Shown here: positions 26,406 to 34,081 of the stretch, piece by piece | Numbering within the stretch: the stretch's first letter is position 1 | Layout: each line of letters opens with the position of its first letter | Assembly: GCA_965232285.1 (NCBI GenBank) | Contig: CBDDPL010000004.1 | Coordinates: forward strand, 4,526,001 to 4,590,000 | Direction of reading: 5' to 3' | From: Denitrobaculum sp965232285 | GTDB lineage: Bacteria > Pseudomonadota > Alphaproteobacteria > Kiloniellales > Kiloniellaceae | DNA length: 64,000 nt | Program-made: the position numbers and the translations under genes | Notes under the pieces: generated by a model | What the model was told of the DNA's origin: nothing | The model's input: only the letters and a program-made list of their open reading frames with translations | Databases searched by the model: none

Positions 26406-26539
26406 GCATGTTGCAGCCATTCGGGATCAATTTGATGGGTTTTGAAGGCTCATTCGGCGAGGCGCGTTGCGCTGCGAACCGCGCCTTGTCAGAACGGAAA
26501 ATCTTCCCGGTCAAATGATCCCGAATGGCGGTAGCATGC
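26406..26539. repeat. MITE-like element with about 29-base terminal inverted repeats
   Basis: The left arm (26406-26435, starting GCATGTTGCAGCCATTCGGG) is matched in inverted orientation by the right arm (26511-26539) with only a few differences, including the shared core CCATTCGGGATCA. About 75 bases lie between the arms and hold no gene. Size and symmetry fit a non-autonomous mobile element or a large intergenic palindromic repeat. No second copy was found in this window. Confidence 0.7.
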
Positions 26540-26610
26540 GCTAAGCGCAGACTCGACCTGCATCGCTGCGTTCGCCTTTTCGATAGACCTGCGGACATCA
26601 GAGGTTTAAA

Positions 26611-26649
26611 CCGGAGGGAGAAATCTTCTCCTTTTCCCTCTCCCTCCGG
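26611..26649. terminator. Strong hairpin upstream of EamA gene
   Basis: CCGGAGGGAGA (26611-26621) and TCTCCCTCCGG (26639-26649) form a perfect 11-base stem with a 17-base pyrimidine-rich loop. There is no T-run after it on the plus strand. It may be a terminator for upstream transcription or a leader structure. Confidence 0.45.
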
Positions 26650-26745
26650 AGCTGTCTCATCGCTTTTCCCGTCGTCAGAGCGGCCAAGAACGGGCCGCGT
26701 CCATCAGGGCCGCGCGCGAGCAACAACCTGCGCGGCATTGCCTGG

Positions 26746-27594
26746 ATGGCGGGCGGGTTCTTTCTCTATTCAGCGGTCGATACCCAGGCGAAATTCCTGA
26801 CCGAGAGCCTGCATCCGGTGCAGATCGCCTGGTCGCGGCAGATGGGACTGTTTCTCGGGGTGCTAATTATACTGGGGCTGCGCGGACCGAGTCTGTTGAA
26901 GACGGCGCATCCCTTCCTGCAGATCGGGCGCGGCGCGCTGGCGGCGGGTTCGGCGGCCATGTTCATTCTGGCGGTGGCTTACGTGCCCCTGGCGGACGCG
27001 GTCGCGGTCTCCTTCGTCGCCCCCTTCATGGTGACGGTAATGGGCGCGCTGCTGCTCGGCGAGCGGGTCGGGGCACGGCGCTGGACCGCCATCACCATCG
27101 GCTTCCTGGGCATGCTGCTGGTGATCCGCCCCGGGCTGGGGGTGTTCCACCCGGCCATGTTCCTGGTGCTGGTGGCGGCGAGTTGCTTCGCCCTGCGCCA
27201 GATCGTCTCGCGCAAACTCAGCAGCTCGGACCGGACAGAAACCACCATCGCCTATACCGCGATCAGCGCCATCGTGCTGCTCAGCCTGCCTCTGCCCTTC
27301 GTCTGGCAGACCCCGGCCTGGGGCCTGGAAACGCTGCTGCTGGTTTCCATCGCGCTGATGGCGGCGGCGGCCGAGACCATGGTGATCAAATCGCTCGAGG
27401 TTGCCGAAGCGGTGGTGCTGGCGCCGGTGCACTACAGCCTGCTGATCTGGGGAACCCTGTACGGCTGGCTGGTCTTCGATCAGTTGCCGGACGGCTGGAC
27501 CTGGCTGGGCGCAGCGGTGATCGTGGCGACCGGCATCTACACCCTGCACCGCGAACGCCTGGCCATGGCGAAGACCAAAGGGGCCGGCAGTTGA
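26746..27594 (+). CDS. EamA/DMT family permease, apparently missing its start
   Basis: A 282-codon EamA transporter with nine to ten helices (VQIAWSRQMGLFLGVLIILGL, YVPLADAVAVSFVAPFMVTVMGALLLGERVG and so on). The first in-frame ATG (26746) falls inside the first helix; the codons just before it read SNNLRGIAW, which looks like the natural N-terminus of this family, but no ATG, GTG or TTG lies upstream in frame for a long way. Either a non-standard start (CTG at 26728) is used, or the start codon was lost and the gene is decaying. Substrate unknown. Confidence 0.75.
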   Translation: MAGGFFLYSAVDTQAKFLTESLHPVQIAWSRQMGLFLGVLIILGLRGPSLLKTAHPFLQIGRGALAAGSAAMFILAVAYVPLADAVAVSFVAPFMVTVMGALLLGERVGARRWTAITIGFLGMLLVIRPGLGVFHPAMFLVLVAASCFALRQIVSRKLSSSDRTETTIAYTAISAIVLLSLPLPFVWQTPAWGLETLLLVSIALMAAAAETMVIKSLEVAEAVVLAPVHYSLLIWGTLYGWLVFDQLPDGWTWLGAAVIVATGIYTLHRERLAMAKTKGAGS

Positions 27595-27996
27595 GCAGCG
27601 ATCCGGCAAGCTGGTCCGACGACGGGCTGACGGCGCCTCAAAAAGGCTGGCTTGGCTTGACTTTTCAACAGGCAAGCGAATACAATTCCATGATTGTAAA
27701 AGCTCTTGATATCGCACTATTTTATACTGGTTTTCATTCCTTGTTCCTGCGCGATTTTGGTTATCAGGCGTGATTGGGCGCAGGATACTCCGGGAAAGAT
27801 TCGAAGAGGTGTGGCGGACCGAACAGCGGCTGCAGAGTACAGAGGTGTAGCTTTGCCGGGCAACGCCGCAGTGAGGCAACCCATCGAGAGCGCTGTAAAA
27901 AAGAAGATCGAGCGAAGGCCCAACCCAGCAGTACAAAACCCAGGCCCTACAAGATTCGGGCACGACAAGACTCAGGCATTGCAAGTGGAGCAGGAC
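27595..27996. other. Long leader/promoter region of the RoxA-like gene
   Basis: About 400 bases without a gene. A promoter with an overlapping dyad lies at 27657-27698, implying an untranslated leader of roughly 300 bases before the ATG at 27997. I see no riboswitch class that I can name in it. Confidence 0.5.
27657..27698 (+). promoter_or_regulatory. Sigma-70-type promoter with operator-like dyad
   Basis: TTGACT (27657-27662) and TACAAT (27681-27686) sit 18 bases apart, a near-consensus sigma-70 promoter in a GC-rich genome. The -10 box is also the left half of a perfect dyad TACAAT-tccatg-ATTGTA (27681-27698), suggesting that a regulator binds over the start of transcription. Confidence 0.6.
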
Positions 27997-29922
27997 ATGA
28001 GCGCAGGAACGAACCTGGTACCGGAGACGCCGGCAGGCTGCAACCGGGACACCGCCGTCAAGCCTCAAAGCAGGCGCAGATACCGGGTCGGACTGCCCGC
28101 CCTGCTGCTGGCAGTGACGCTTTCCGCCTGTCAAAGCCGCATGGACCCGCCCACGACCTTTTACGGCGCTCTCGACGATGTGGGGGAACCGGGCGAGCAG
28201 GTGGTGCTCTGGCAGAACTGGGATGACGAGGAAAGGCAGCTCTTCTGGTTCACCGAACAGGGCTCGCAGATCATCCCCTATCACTGGGCCACGGCGCTGG
28301 AGCAGGCGGGCAACAGCGATCCTTTCTTCGACGACGAGCACATGAATCACCTGCGCTATATCCCGCAGGTTCCCACGGAACTGAACCCGGACGGACTGCC
28401 CATCGGCTTTACCCGGGACAAGGTCTGGTACTCCAAGAAATCGGGCCGGCTGCTCAGGCTCGAATATGAAGACCACGGCAACCCGGTCTATCAGGAAATT
28501 GCCGAGGACTGGCTCGGCATGACCTGCGCCGCCTGCCACACGAATCAGGTCAACTACGAAGGCAAAAAGATCGTGGTCGACGGCGCGCCGGCCATGGCCG
28601 ACTTCGAGGGCCTGATGCAGGGACTGGTGGACTCCATGGAAGCGACCCTGCAGGACGAGGCGAAGTTCGGCCGCTTCGCCGAGGCGGTCCTCGATCAGGA
28701 TGACGGCAGCGCGCAAACCGAAGAGGAACTCAAGACCCACCTGACGACCATGATCGGGGTGCGAAAGGCCTGGAACGAACGCAACAGCGGAGACGGCCTC
28801 GACTATGGCTACGGGCGGCTCGACGCACTCAACTCCATCCTGAACGAGATCTCCGTGACGGCCCTCGGTATCGAGGGTAACCGCAGGGTGGCGGACGCCC
28901 CGACCAGCTACCCCTTTATCTGGGACGCGCCGCACCATGATTACATCCAGTGGAACGGCATGGTGAAAAACGATGCCAAAGGCGCCCTGGTCCGAAACCT
29001 GGGCGAGGTGCTCGGGGTGTTCGGCGCCCTCGAGCTAACACCGCCCGATAACCCCACCGACCCGGCGCAACTGACCGGCTACAAATCCTCAGTCCGCCTG
29101 CAGAACCTTGGCAAGCTGGAGCATCTGCTGGTCAGTCTCTGGTCGCCGAAGTGGCCCGACACGGTCCTGCCGGCGATCGACAGCGAACTGGCAGAAAAAG
29201 GTGAGGAACTTTACTTCGACCAGAAGCGCGGCTGCAGCGGCTGCCACCAACCGATCGATGCGGAATCGCGTCAGCGGCGCGTGAAGGCCAACTCGATCCC
29301 GGTCGGCGACGCCTCCGCGGGCCTGAACACGGATCGGGCGACGGCGGCCGTGTTCTTCGAGAGAGGTGCGGCGACCGGCCCCTTGAAGGGTACCTACAAG
29401 CGCTATCAGCCACCCTGCGACCCGGTCGAAAACTGTCCCCTGACCAACCCCAACCAGACCTTTGTCCATGATGGGGCACCCGTGGCGGAGTTTCTCGGCA
29501 ATGCGGCGGCGGGCACCCTGAGCTACGACCGCAAGGCGGTGGTCAAGATCGCGCTGCGCGCCTTCGTCAACGTGCCGCAAAAGATTGAAACCGAAAAGCC
29601 GGGCAGCCCCTCTTACAAAGCACGTCCCCTGAACGGGATCTGGGCGACCGCGCCCTACCTGCACAACGGTTCCGTCCCGAGCCTGAAGGAGCTCCTGAAA
29701 AGACCGGAGGACAGGATAGAGCGCTTCTATGTCGGCAGCCGGACCTTCGACCCCGACGAAGTCGGCTTCAAATACAGGCCCGAAGACTACGGTCCGGACG
29801 ACCCGAAGTTCGAATTCGACACCATACACAACGGCAACCTGAAACGCGGGCACGCTTATCCCGCGGATGGGCTGACGCCGGATGAGATCGACGCGCTCGT
29901 GGAGTACCTGAAGACACTCTAG
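27997..29922 (+). CDS. RoxA-like diheme cytochrome c lipoprotein
   Basis: A 641-residue exported protein with a lipoprotein signal (LSAC, Cys45) and two heme c sites: CAACH at residues 177-181 and CSGCH at 413-417. The segment LNGIWATAPYLHNGSVPSLKELL near the C-terminus is the peroxidase/MauG-superfamily motif. Length, heme spacing and the MauG-like C-terminal part resemble the RoxA/RoxB rubber-oxygenase family; most family members in non-rubber degraders have unknown oxygenase or peroxidase roles. It should sit in the outer or inner membrane facing the periplasm. ATG at 27997 follows GGAG; a longer upstream frame is not plausible. Confidence 0.85.
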   Translation: MSAGTNLVPETPAGCNRDTAVKPQSRRRYRVGLPALLLAVTLSACQSRMDPPTTFYGALDDVGEPGEQVVLWQNWDDEERQLFWFTEQGSQIIPYHWATALEQAGNSDPFFDDEHMNHLRYIPQVPTELNPDGLPIGFTRDKVWYSKKSGRLLRLEYEDHGNPVYQEIAEDWLGMTCAACHTNQVNYEGKKIVVDGAPAMADFEGLMQGLVDSMEATLQDEAKFGRFAEAVLDQDDGSAQTEEELKTHLTTMIGVRKAWNERNSGDGLDYGYGRLDALNSILNEISVTALGIEGNRRVADAPTSYPFIWDAPHHDYIQWNGMVKNDAKGALVRNLGEVLGVFGALELTPPDNPTDPAQLTGYKSSVRLQNLGKLEHLLVSLWSPKWPDTVLPAIDSELAEKGEELYFDQKRGCSGCHQPIDAESRQRRVKANSIPVGDASAGLNTDRATAAVFFERGAATGPLKGTYKRYQPPCDPVENCPLTNPNQTFVHDGAPVAEFLGNAAAGTLSYDRKAVVKIALRAFVNVPQKIETEKPGSPSYKARPLNGIWATAPYLHNGSVPSLKELLKRPEDRIERFYVGSRTFDPDEVGFKYRPEDYGPDDPKFEFDTIHNGNLKRGHAYPADGLTPDEIDALVEYLKTL

Positions 29923-30324
29923 ATCGCCATTTGCTTGGTAAGGCGGCTTCCTGCGGATAGTCTGGCGGTCGCTCGTTGCCGGCGATCTCTGTCGCCTGCT
30001 GGCATCGATCGGCGCCCAAAGCATTCGGCTCGGGCAGGTGAAGAGCGCCTGCGCGGCAGAGGTCGGGAAGACGGACTCGCGCGACTGGTAGAACCGGGTG
30101 GCTGGCAGAACTGAGCGACTGGCAGTCTCTGTTCCAAGAAAATCCCAGAGGCCTGCTCCGGGCCGCCAGACTGCAAAAATACTTTTGCCTCCTGCAGCGA
30201 TGCGGGTTCATCACGGCTGCGCCAGCGCGTATTTTCGCCCCCGGTATAAGACAGCCGCAAAAAATTTTCCGACAAATGATACTTCCAGCGCCCCTCGCGC
30301 AATTTCAGACCGAAGGGACAAAAA
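29923..30324. other. Intergenic region upstream of PEP-CTERM gene
   Basis: About 400 bases with no convincing gene. The right end contains the leader of the PEP-CTERM gene (GAAGGGAC ribosome site). I looked for a sigma-54 site like that at 33392 and found only poorly spaced candidates. Confidence 0.4.
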
Positions 30325-31026
30325 ATGTCTTCCTCTTTCCATTTTTCCCACGCCCTTTTTCGGAGCGCGCTGGCTTTCTGCAGCCTGCTTCTGGTCAGCG
30401 CCTTACCCGGCAGTGCTTCGGCGGTCGTGATGACCTATACCAACTTCGCCGACTTTCAGGCCGCCGCCGGCTCCCTGATGCTCGAAGACTTTGAGAATGA
30501 TCCCTGGGTGGACGGCAGCAATCCGAACGGCACCACGAGCCTCGGCCTGACCTGGACGGCGGAGACGGATCTTTTCATCGAGACCTCCATATCGCGCTCC
30601 GGCGCGCGCTCCATCTCCGACGGCGAGCTGCCGCCCAACGACTTCCTGGAACAGATCAATGCGGAACTTCCGGCCGGGACCATGGCCGTCGGCGCCTTCG
30701 TCGACAGCTTCGGCGGCAATCACGGCGTCCGCATGACAGCCTCGGACTTCGGCGACGGCCTGCTCGCCTCCCTGGACGGCCCCATCACGCCGGCCGGCAG
30801 CTTTTCCGCCTTCCTTGGGGTGATCAGCAGTGACACTCCCATCGCGCGAATCTCCTTCGTCGTGACCAGCGACCAGATAACGGGCAATAACCTCGCCGTC
30901 GACGACGTCTACTTCGGCCAGGCCGCAGCGGTTCCGGAGCCGGCCTCCATGGCGCTCTTCGGCATCGGCCTCGCGGCGTTGGGTTTAATGCGGCACAGAA
31001 AAATGCGGCACAGAAAGTTGATTTAG
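30325..31026 (+). CDS. PEP-CTERM sorted exported protein
   Basis: A 233-residue protein with a signal peptide (FRSALAFCSLLLVSALPGSASA) and a classical PEP-CTERM tail: VPEPASMALFGIGLAALGLM followed by basic residues. The tail ends with a small tandem duplication of the MRHRK codons. Proteins of this class are cleaved by exosortase and displayed on the surface or in the exopolysaccharide matrix. Body of about 165 residues is beta-rich (LEDFENDPW, LAVDDVYFG) and resembles the protein at 183. Stops three bases before the convergent GntR gene. Confidence 0.9.
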   Translation: MSSSFHFSHALFRSALAFCSLLLVSALPGSASAVVMTYTNFADFQAAAGSLMLEDFENDPWVDGSNPNGTTSLGLTWTAETDLFIETSISRSGARSISDGELPPNDFLEQINAELPAGTMAVGAFVDSFGGNHGVRMTASDFGDGLLASLDGPITPAGSFSAFLGVISSDTPIARISFVVTSDQITGNNLAVDDVYFGQAAAVPEPASMALFGIGLAALGLMRHRKMRHRKLI

Positions 31027-31029
31027 AAA

Positions 31030-31785
31030 TCAGGCCAGGGTGAGATAGCCGCCGTCGCGCGGCGCCTGGATGGCGAAGCTCACCCGTTCCGCCGGCCAGA
31101 TGGAATGGCAGAGGCAAAGCGGATTGCCGTCGCGATCGACATCGACCTTCCGGATGGTCAGGACCGGCTGGGACTTGGGCAGGCGCAAAAGCCGCGCCTC
31201 TTCGGCATTCGGTAGGCGGGAGCCGATCTCCGTGCTCAGGCGCCGGTAGTCGGAAATGCCGTAGTGCGCGAAGGCTTCGGAGAGGATGGCGTACCGCGCC
31301 CGCACCTCGGCGAAACCGGGAAAGCGGGCCGCAGGGTAGTAGCTGTCCGCCAGCTCGACCGGCAGGTCATCGGCAAAGGCGATCCCGCGCCGGTGTATGA
31401 TCTCTTCATCGGCTTCCAGGTTCAGGTCCGGTGCGAGGCCGGCCGTTACCGGAACCACCTCGTGCAGCAGCAGCTCACCCTTGGCCGCCAGGCCCCTGGC
31501 CCCCAGGTCCTGGCAAAACCGCGTGCGCTCGGAGATGCCGTAATCCAGCGCCAGCCGGTGCACGAAGGTGCCACGTCCCTGCTCGGCCCGGACCACGCCG
31601 CGCGCCTCCAGGTTCGACAGGGCCTGGCGGACGGTGTGGCGGCTGACGCCGAAGCGCTTCATCAGCGCCGGCTCCGTGGGCAGGCGCTCGCCTGGCGCGA
31701 AGGTCCCATCGAGAATTTCCGAGGTCAGGGTCTCCCCCACCTGATGCCACAGCAGCCGCCCACCCTTGCGCTCCACCTCACTCAT
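31030..31785 (-). CDS. GntR family regulator, HutC/PhnF subfamily
   Basis: A 251-residue regulator: winged HTH (LLWHQVGETLTSEILDGTFAPGERLPTEPALMKRFGVSRHTVRQALSNLEARGVVRAEQGRGTFV) joined to a UTRA ligand domain (FPGFAEVRARYAILSEAFAHYGISDYRR ... VDVDRDGNPLCLCHSIWPAERVSF). It most resembles PhnF-type regulators, but no phosphonate genes are nearby. It follows the methyltransferase gene by four bases on the same strand, so both form one unit, perhaps self-controlled through the sites at 32510-32569. Confidence 0.9.
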   Translation of the reverse strand: MSEVERKGGRLLWHQVGETLTSEILDGTFAPGERLPTEPALMKRFGVSRHTVRQALSNLEARGVVRAEQGRGTFVHRLALDYGISERTRFCQDLGARGLAAKGELLLHEVVPVTAGLAPDLNLEADEEIIHRRGIAFADDLPVELADSYYPAARFPGFAEVRARYAILSEAFAHYGISDYRRLSTEIGSRLPNAEEARLLRLPKSQPVLTIRKVDVDRDGNPLCLCHSIWPAERVSFAIQAPRDGGYLTLA

Positions 31786-31789
31786 AAAA

Positions 31790-32479
31790 CTAATCCCGCT
31801 TCTCCAGGCGGAACAGCAGCTTGTCCTCGGCCGGGTAGTTCAGGGCATCCTCCAGGCGCGGGTAGTAGCTCGGGTCCCGGGGAACGGCTACGAAACCATC
31901 GAATCCGAAGCGTTTGACCGAGACGGCAAAGCCGGCCGCATCAAAGGCAGCCACATAGTCGTCTGGCGTCCGGTCCTGCACCGGCGCATTGCTGTTAGCG
32001 ACGAGCAGTTCGCGCCAGCGCGGCCAGAGTGGGCTGGCACTGTGACATCCGGTGACCGCGTAGTAGACACCGCCGTCGCGCAGAGCCGCGCGCATCTGGG
32101 CGGCGTGTTCGGCGAGATCCTCCAGCAGATAAATCACCTCATAGCTGAAGGCCATGTCGAAGGTATCGGGCCAGCGCGAAAGGTCGGTCGCGACCTGATA
32201 GCTGATTGGCAGCGTGCCCTTCGCCGCCTCGGCCGCGCGGGTCGACTCGACCGCGATGTCGACGCCGACCGCCCGGCGGAAGGGCCGCAGGGCGTAGAGC
32301 AGGCGCAGGAAGCCGCCCCGGTTACTGCCGAAGTCCAGGAGCGTACGGGTGCTGAGGTCCGTTTCCGGCAGGAGGTCGATGAAGTGCCGCCAGTAGGGCG
32401 CGTGCGCCTCCGCCATGCCGGGTTCCAGGGCCGGGTCGCTGTGCCAGGTGTCGTAGGTTTGCGCGCTGCTACTACTCAT
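31790..32479 (-). CDS. SAM-dependent class I methyltransferase
   Basis: A 229-residue Rossmann-fold methyltransferase: motif I LLDFGSNRGGFLRLL, motif II-like VGVDIAVES, and the post-motif DMAFSYEVIYLLEDLAEHAAQMRAALRDGGVYYAV. Acceptor unknown. First gene of a two-gene unit with the GntR regulator; the start (32479) is followed upstream by two direct copies of a palindromic motif. Confidence 0.88.
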   Translation of the reverse strand: MSSSSAQTYDTWHSDPALEPGMAEAHAPYWRHFIDLLPETDLSTRTLLDFGSNRGGFLRLLYALRPFRRAVGVDIAVESTRAAEAAKGTLPISYQVATDLSRWPDTFDMAFSYEVIYLLEDLAEHAAQMRAALRDGGVYYAVTGCHSASPLWPRWRELLVANSNAPVQDRTPDDYVAAFDAAGFAVSVKRFGFDGFVAVPRDPSYYPRLEDALNYPAEDKLLFRLEKRD

Positions 32480-32509
32480 TTGATCCTCTTGAGATGAAAA
32501 TATGCGATG

Positions 32510-32569
32510 AAATTCGTTCGGACCTATTTTACCGATATTCCTCGCAGAGTCTCTAAAATTCGTCCGGAC
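32510..32569. promoter_or_regulatory. Pair of direct repeats with palindromic core, likely GntR operator
   Basis: AAATTCGTTCGGAC (32510-32523) is repeated as AAATTCGTCCGGAC (32556-32569), 46 bases apart, just upstream of the methyltransferase-GntR unit. The second copy has the perfect palindrome CGTCCGGACG. Two similar sites in front of a GntR operon suggest autoregulation. Confidence 0.6.
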
Positions 32570-32631
32570 GACCGGTTTTTTTATTCACAAGGAGATCGGG
32601 TTGCAAATACCCCCGTTCAGACGTCGCGCAC

Positions 32632-32662
32632 AAAAAACGGCGGCTCCGAAGAACCGCCGTTT
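32632..32662 (-). terminator. Rho-independent terminator of the PEP-CTERM gene
   Basis: The stem AAACGGCGG (32635-32643) / CCGCCGTTT (32654-32662) around a 10-base loop lies 30 bases past the stop at 32692 on the minus strand, and read on that strand it ends in a T-run (complement of A at 32632-32637). Confidence 0.85.
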
Positions 32663-32691
32663 GCGAAAAACCGTGGGGTCTATGCCCGGCG

Positions 32692-33285
32692 TTACGCCGC
32701 TTTGCGCCGCCGAACGATTCCAAGGCCCAGGAGGCCAAGCCCCAGAAGCGCGAGCGTTCCGGGTTCAGGCACCGGCACCGTCACGGTGCCTTCCGAGAAG
32801 GCGGTCTGGATGTCCACCGGGTTGATGAGCTGCTGTCCCAGCGTGGAGGGGAAGGGACCACCGGTGAGGTTGAAGAAGAAGTCGATGTTGAAGTTGTTGT
32901 CGTTCTCAAGTCCGTTCGTCTCGATCCCGCCGATGATGAAAACGAGCGAGGCGGGATCGGTCAGGACCGGAAAGCTGACGACGAACTCGTCGCTGTCGAG
33001 AATCCCGCCAGCGGCGCCGCCGACGGAGGAAAAGACCAGTGTGGAACCAGCGATAAAAGGCTCGCCGGAGGGAAAGGAGTCGAAGTCGAAGTTGATCGAC
33101 TCAATGCCGTTCGGCGTGTCCGCATCGACCGGATCGAGATCGAAGCTGAACTGAATAAGGTCATTCGCCGGATCGAAGACGGCGCTGAAGTTGGTGACGA
33201 CACCGGCCTGGGCCGTTGCGGAAAGGCTCAGCAGCGCCGCAGCGAGCACACCCCCAAGCCAGCCTTTCAGTTTACTGATGCCCAC
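32692..33285 (-). CDS. PEP-CTERM sorted exported protein behind a sigma-54 promoter
   Basis: A 197-residue protein with signal peptide (LKGWLGGVLAAALLSLSATAQA) and a classical PEP-CTERM tail: VPVPEPGTLALLGLGLLGLG followed by IVRRRKAA. The body is acidic and beta-rich (DFFFNLTGGPFPS), compatible with a secreted matrix protein. The start is taken at GTG 33285, eight bases after AGGGGGAC, rather than the ATG at 33333. It is flanked by a sigma-54-type promoter (33392-33407) and a terminator (32632-32662), so it is a monocistronic unit. Confidence 0.9.
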   Translation of the reverse strand: MGISKLKGWLGGVLAAALLSLSATAQAGVVTNFSAVFDPANDLIQFSFDLDPVDADTPNGIESINFDFDSFPSGEPFIAGSTLVFSSVGGAAGGILDSDEFVVSFPVLTDPASLVFIIGGIETNGLENDNNFNIDFFFNLTGGPFPSTLGQQLINPVDIQTAFSEGTVTVPVPEPGTLALLGLGLLGLGIVRRRKAA

Positions 33286-33391
33286 TATCCTGTCCCCCTG
33301 GTCATCTCGTTTGTCTGCTGTCGGTTGCAACATGACCCGTGATGCGGGTCAAAAGCTGTGACGTAACCGTTAAAATCTCCACAGCCAAACA

Positions 33392-33407
33392 AGCAAAAAT
33401 TACGCCA
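33392..33407 (-). promoter_or_regulatory. Sigma-54 (RpoN) promoter
   Basis: On the minus strand the sequence reads TGGCGTAATTTTTGCT: TGGC and TTGC with GG and GC ten bases apart, the exact -24/-12 arrangement of sigma-54 promoters, about 100 bases before the start of the PEP-CTERM gene. PEP-CTERM genes are known in other bacteria to be controlled by RpoN with the PrsK/PrsR two-component pair; that link is inference here. Confidence 0.7.
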
Positions 33408-33579
33408 GAATCAAGGTATCCTTTGCCTTTAAGGCGTTACCAATAACGCGAAGATTTTGTAAAACTTCGAGCGTAAAAAATTTCGACGTTTTTTCCGCGA
33501 TTCGGCCATTTTCACCGAGAAACTGTAAATTCTGCCGACTCGAAGTTTCAGACCGACAAGAGGCATGCCGAAACATACT

Positions 33580-33960
33580 CTAGATCGGCTGCCCCACGTC
33601 GATGCGGTTGCCGTCTGGATCTTCGAAGACGAAAGCCCGCAGGCCGTAGTCCTTGTCCTGCAGCGACTTGATGATCCGCAGGCCTTCGCGCTGACAAATG
33701 GCATGCAGGAGCGCCACGTCCTCGACCAGCATATGCGCGACATTGAAAGCCGGCGCCTTGTAGCCGGGCTGTAGAGTCAGGTGCAACTCGGCCCCACCCT
33801 GCTCGAGAATCATAAAGCCCACCGGATCGCCGTTCTCGAACGTTTTTCGAAAGCCGAGGACTCCGACGTAGAAATTATGGGCGCGCTGAATGTCCTTAAC
33901 GGGAAGCATCGCCGCAATCCGGCCGAAGCCGATCGCGGAGGCGGGAGCGTTCGTCATCAT
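33580..33960 (-). CDS. VOC/glyoxalase family protein
   Basis: A 126-residue two-repeat VOC fold: FGRIAAMLPVKDIQRAHNFYVGVLGFRKTFENGDPVGFMILEQGGAELHLTL, then FNVAHMLVEDVALLHAICQREG and the closing FVFEDPDGNRIDVGQP. Family members include glyoxalases, dioxygenases and antibiotic-binding proteins; role unknown. Start at 33960 is supported by GGAGATC; a longer frame to 34029 has none. Lies downstream of doeA-doeB on the same strand (gap 121 bases). Confidence 0.88.
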   Translation of the reverse strand: MMTNAPASAIGFGRIAAMLPVKDIQRAHNFYVGVLGFRKTFENGDPVGFMILEQGGAELHLTLQPGYKAPAFNVAHMLVEDVALLHAICQREGLRIIKSLQDKDYGLRAFVFEDPDGNRIDVGQPI

Positions 33961-34081
33961 CTGATCTCCATTTGAAAGTAGCAGCGCGCCTGCTGGACGG
34001 TGCCTTGACGCTTGCTTCTTTCGCTTCAAGTGATGAGACGGTGCTCAACTGATGCAGGATAACGCGGGCCGATCGACCGGA

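Larger units (their letters stand above)
26405..26745. other. Intergenic region with inverted-repeat element and hairpin
   Basis: About 340 bases between the SDR and EamA genes. It holds a MITE-like inverted repeat (26406-26539) and a strong hairpin (26611-26649), then an in-frame but start-less coding-like extension of the EamA gene. No RNA gene recognised. Confidence 0.6.

Noticed and set aside
26863..28938. 691-codon minus-strand frame opposite the EamA and diheme genes
   Set aside because: It crosses two well-supported genes and an intergenic region and has no domain.
29960..29990. Sigma-54-like TGGCGG...GTTGCC before the PEP-CTERM gene at 30325
   Set aside because: The GG to GC distance is two bases too long for sigma-54.
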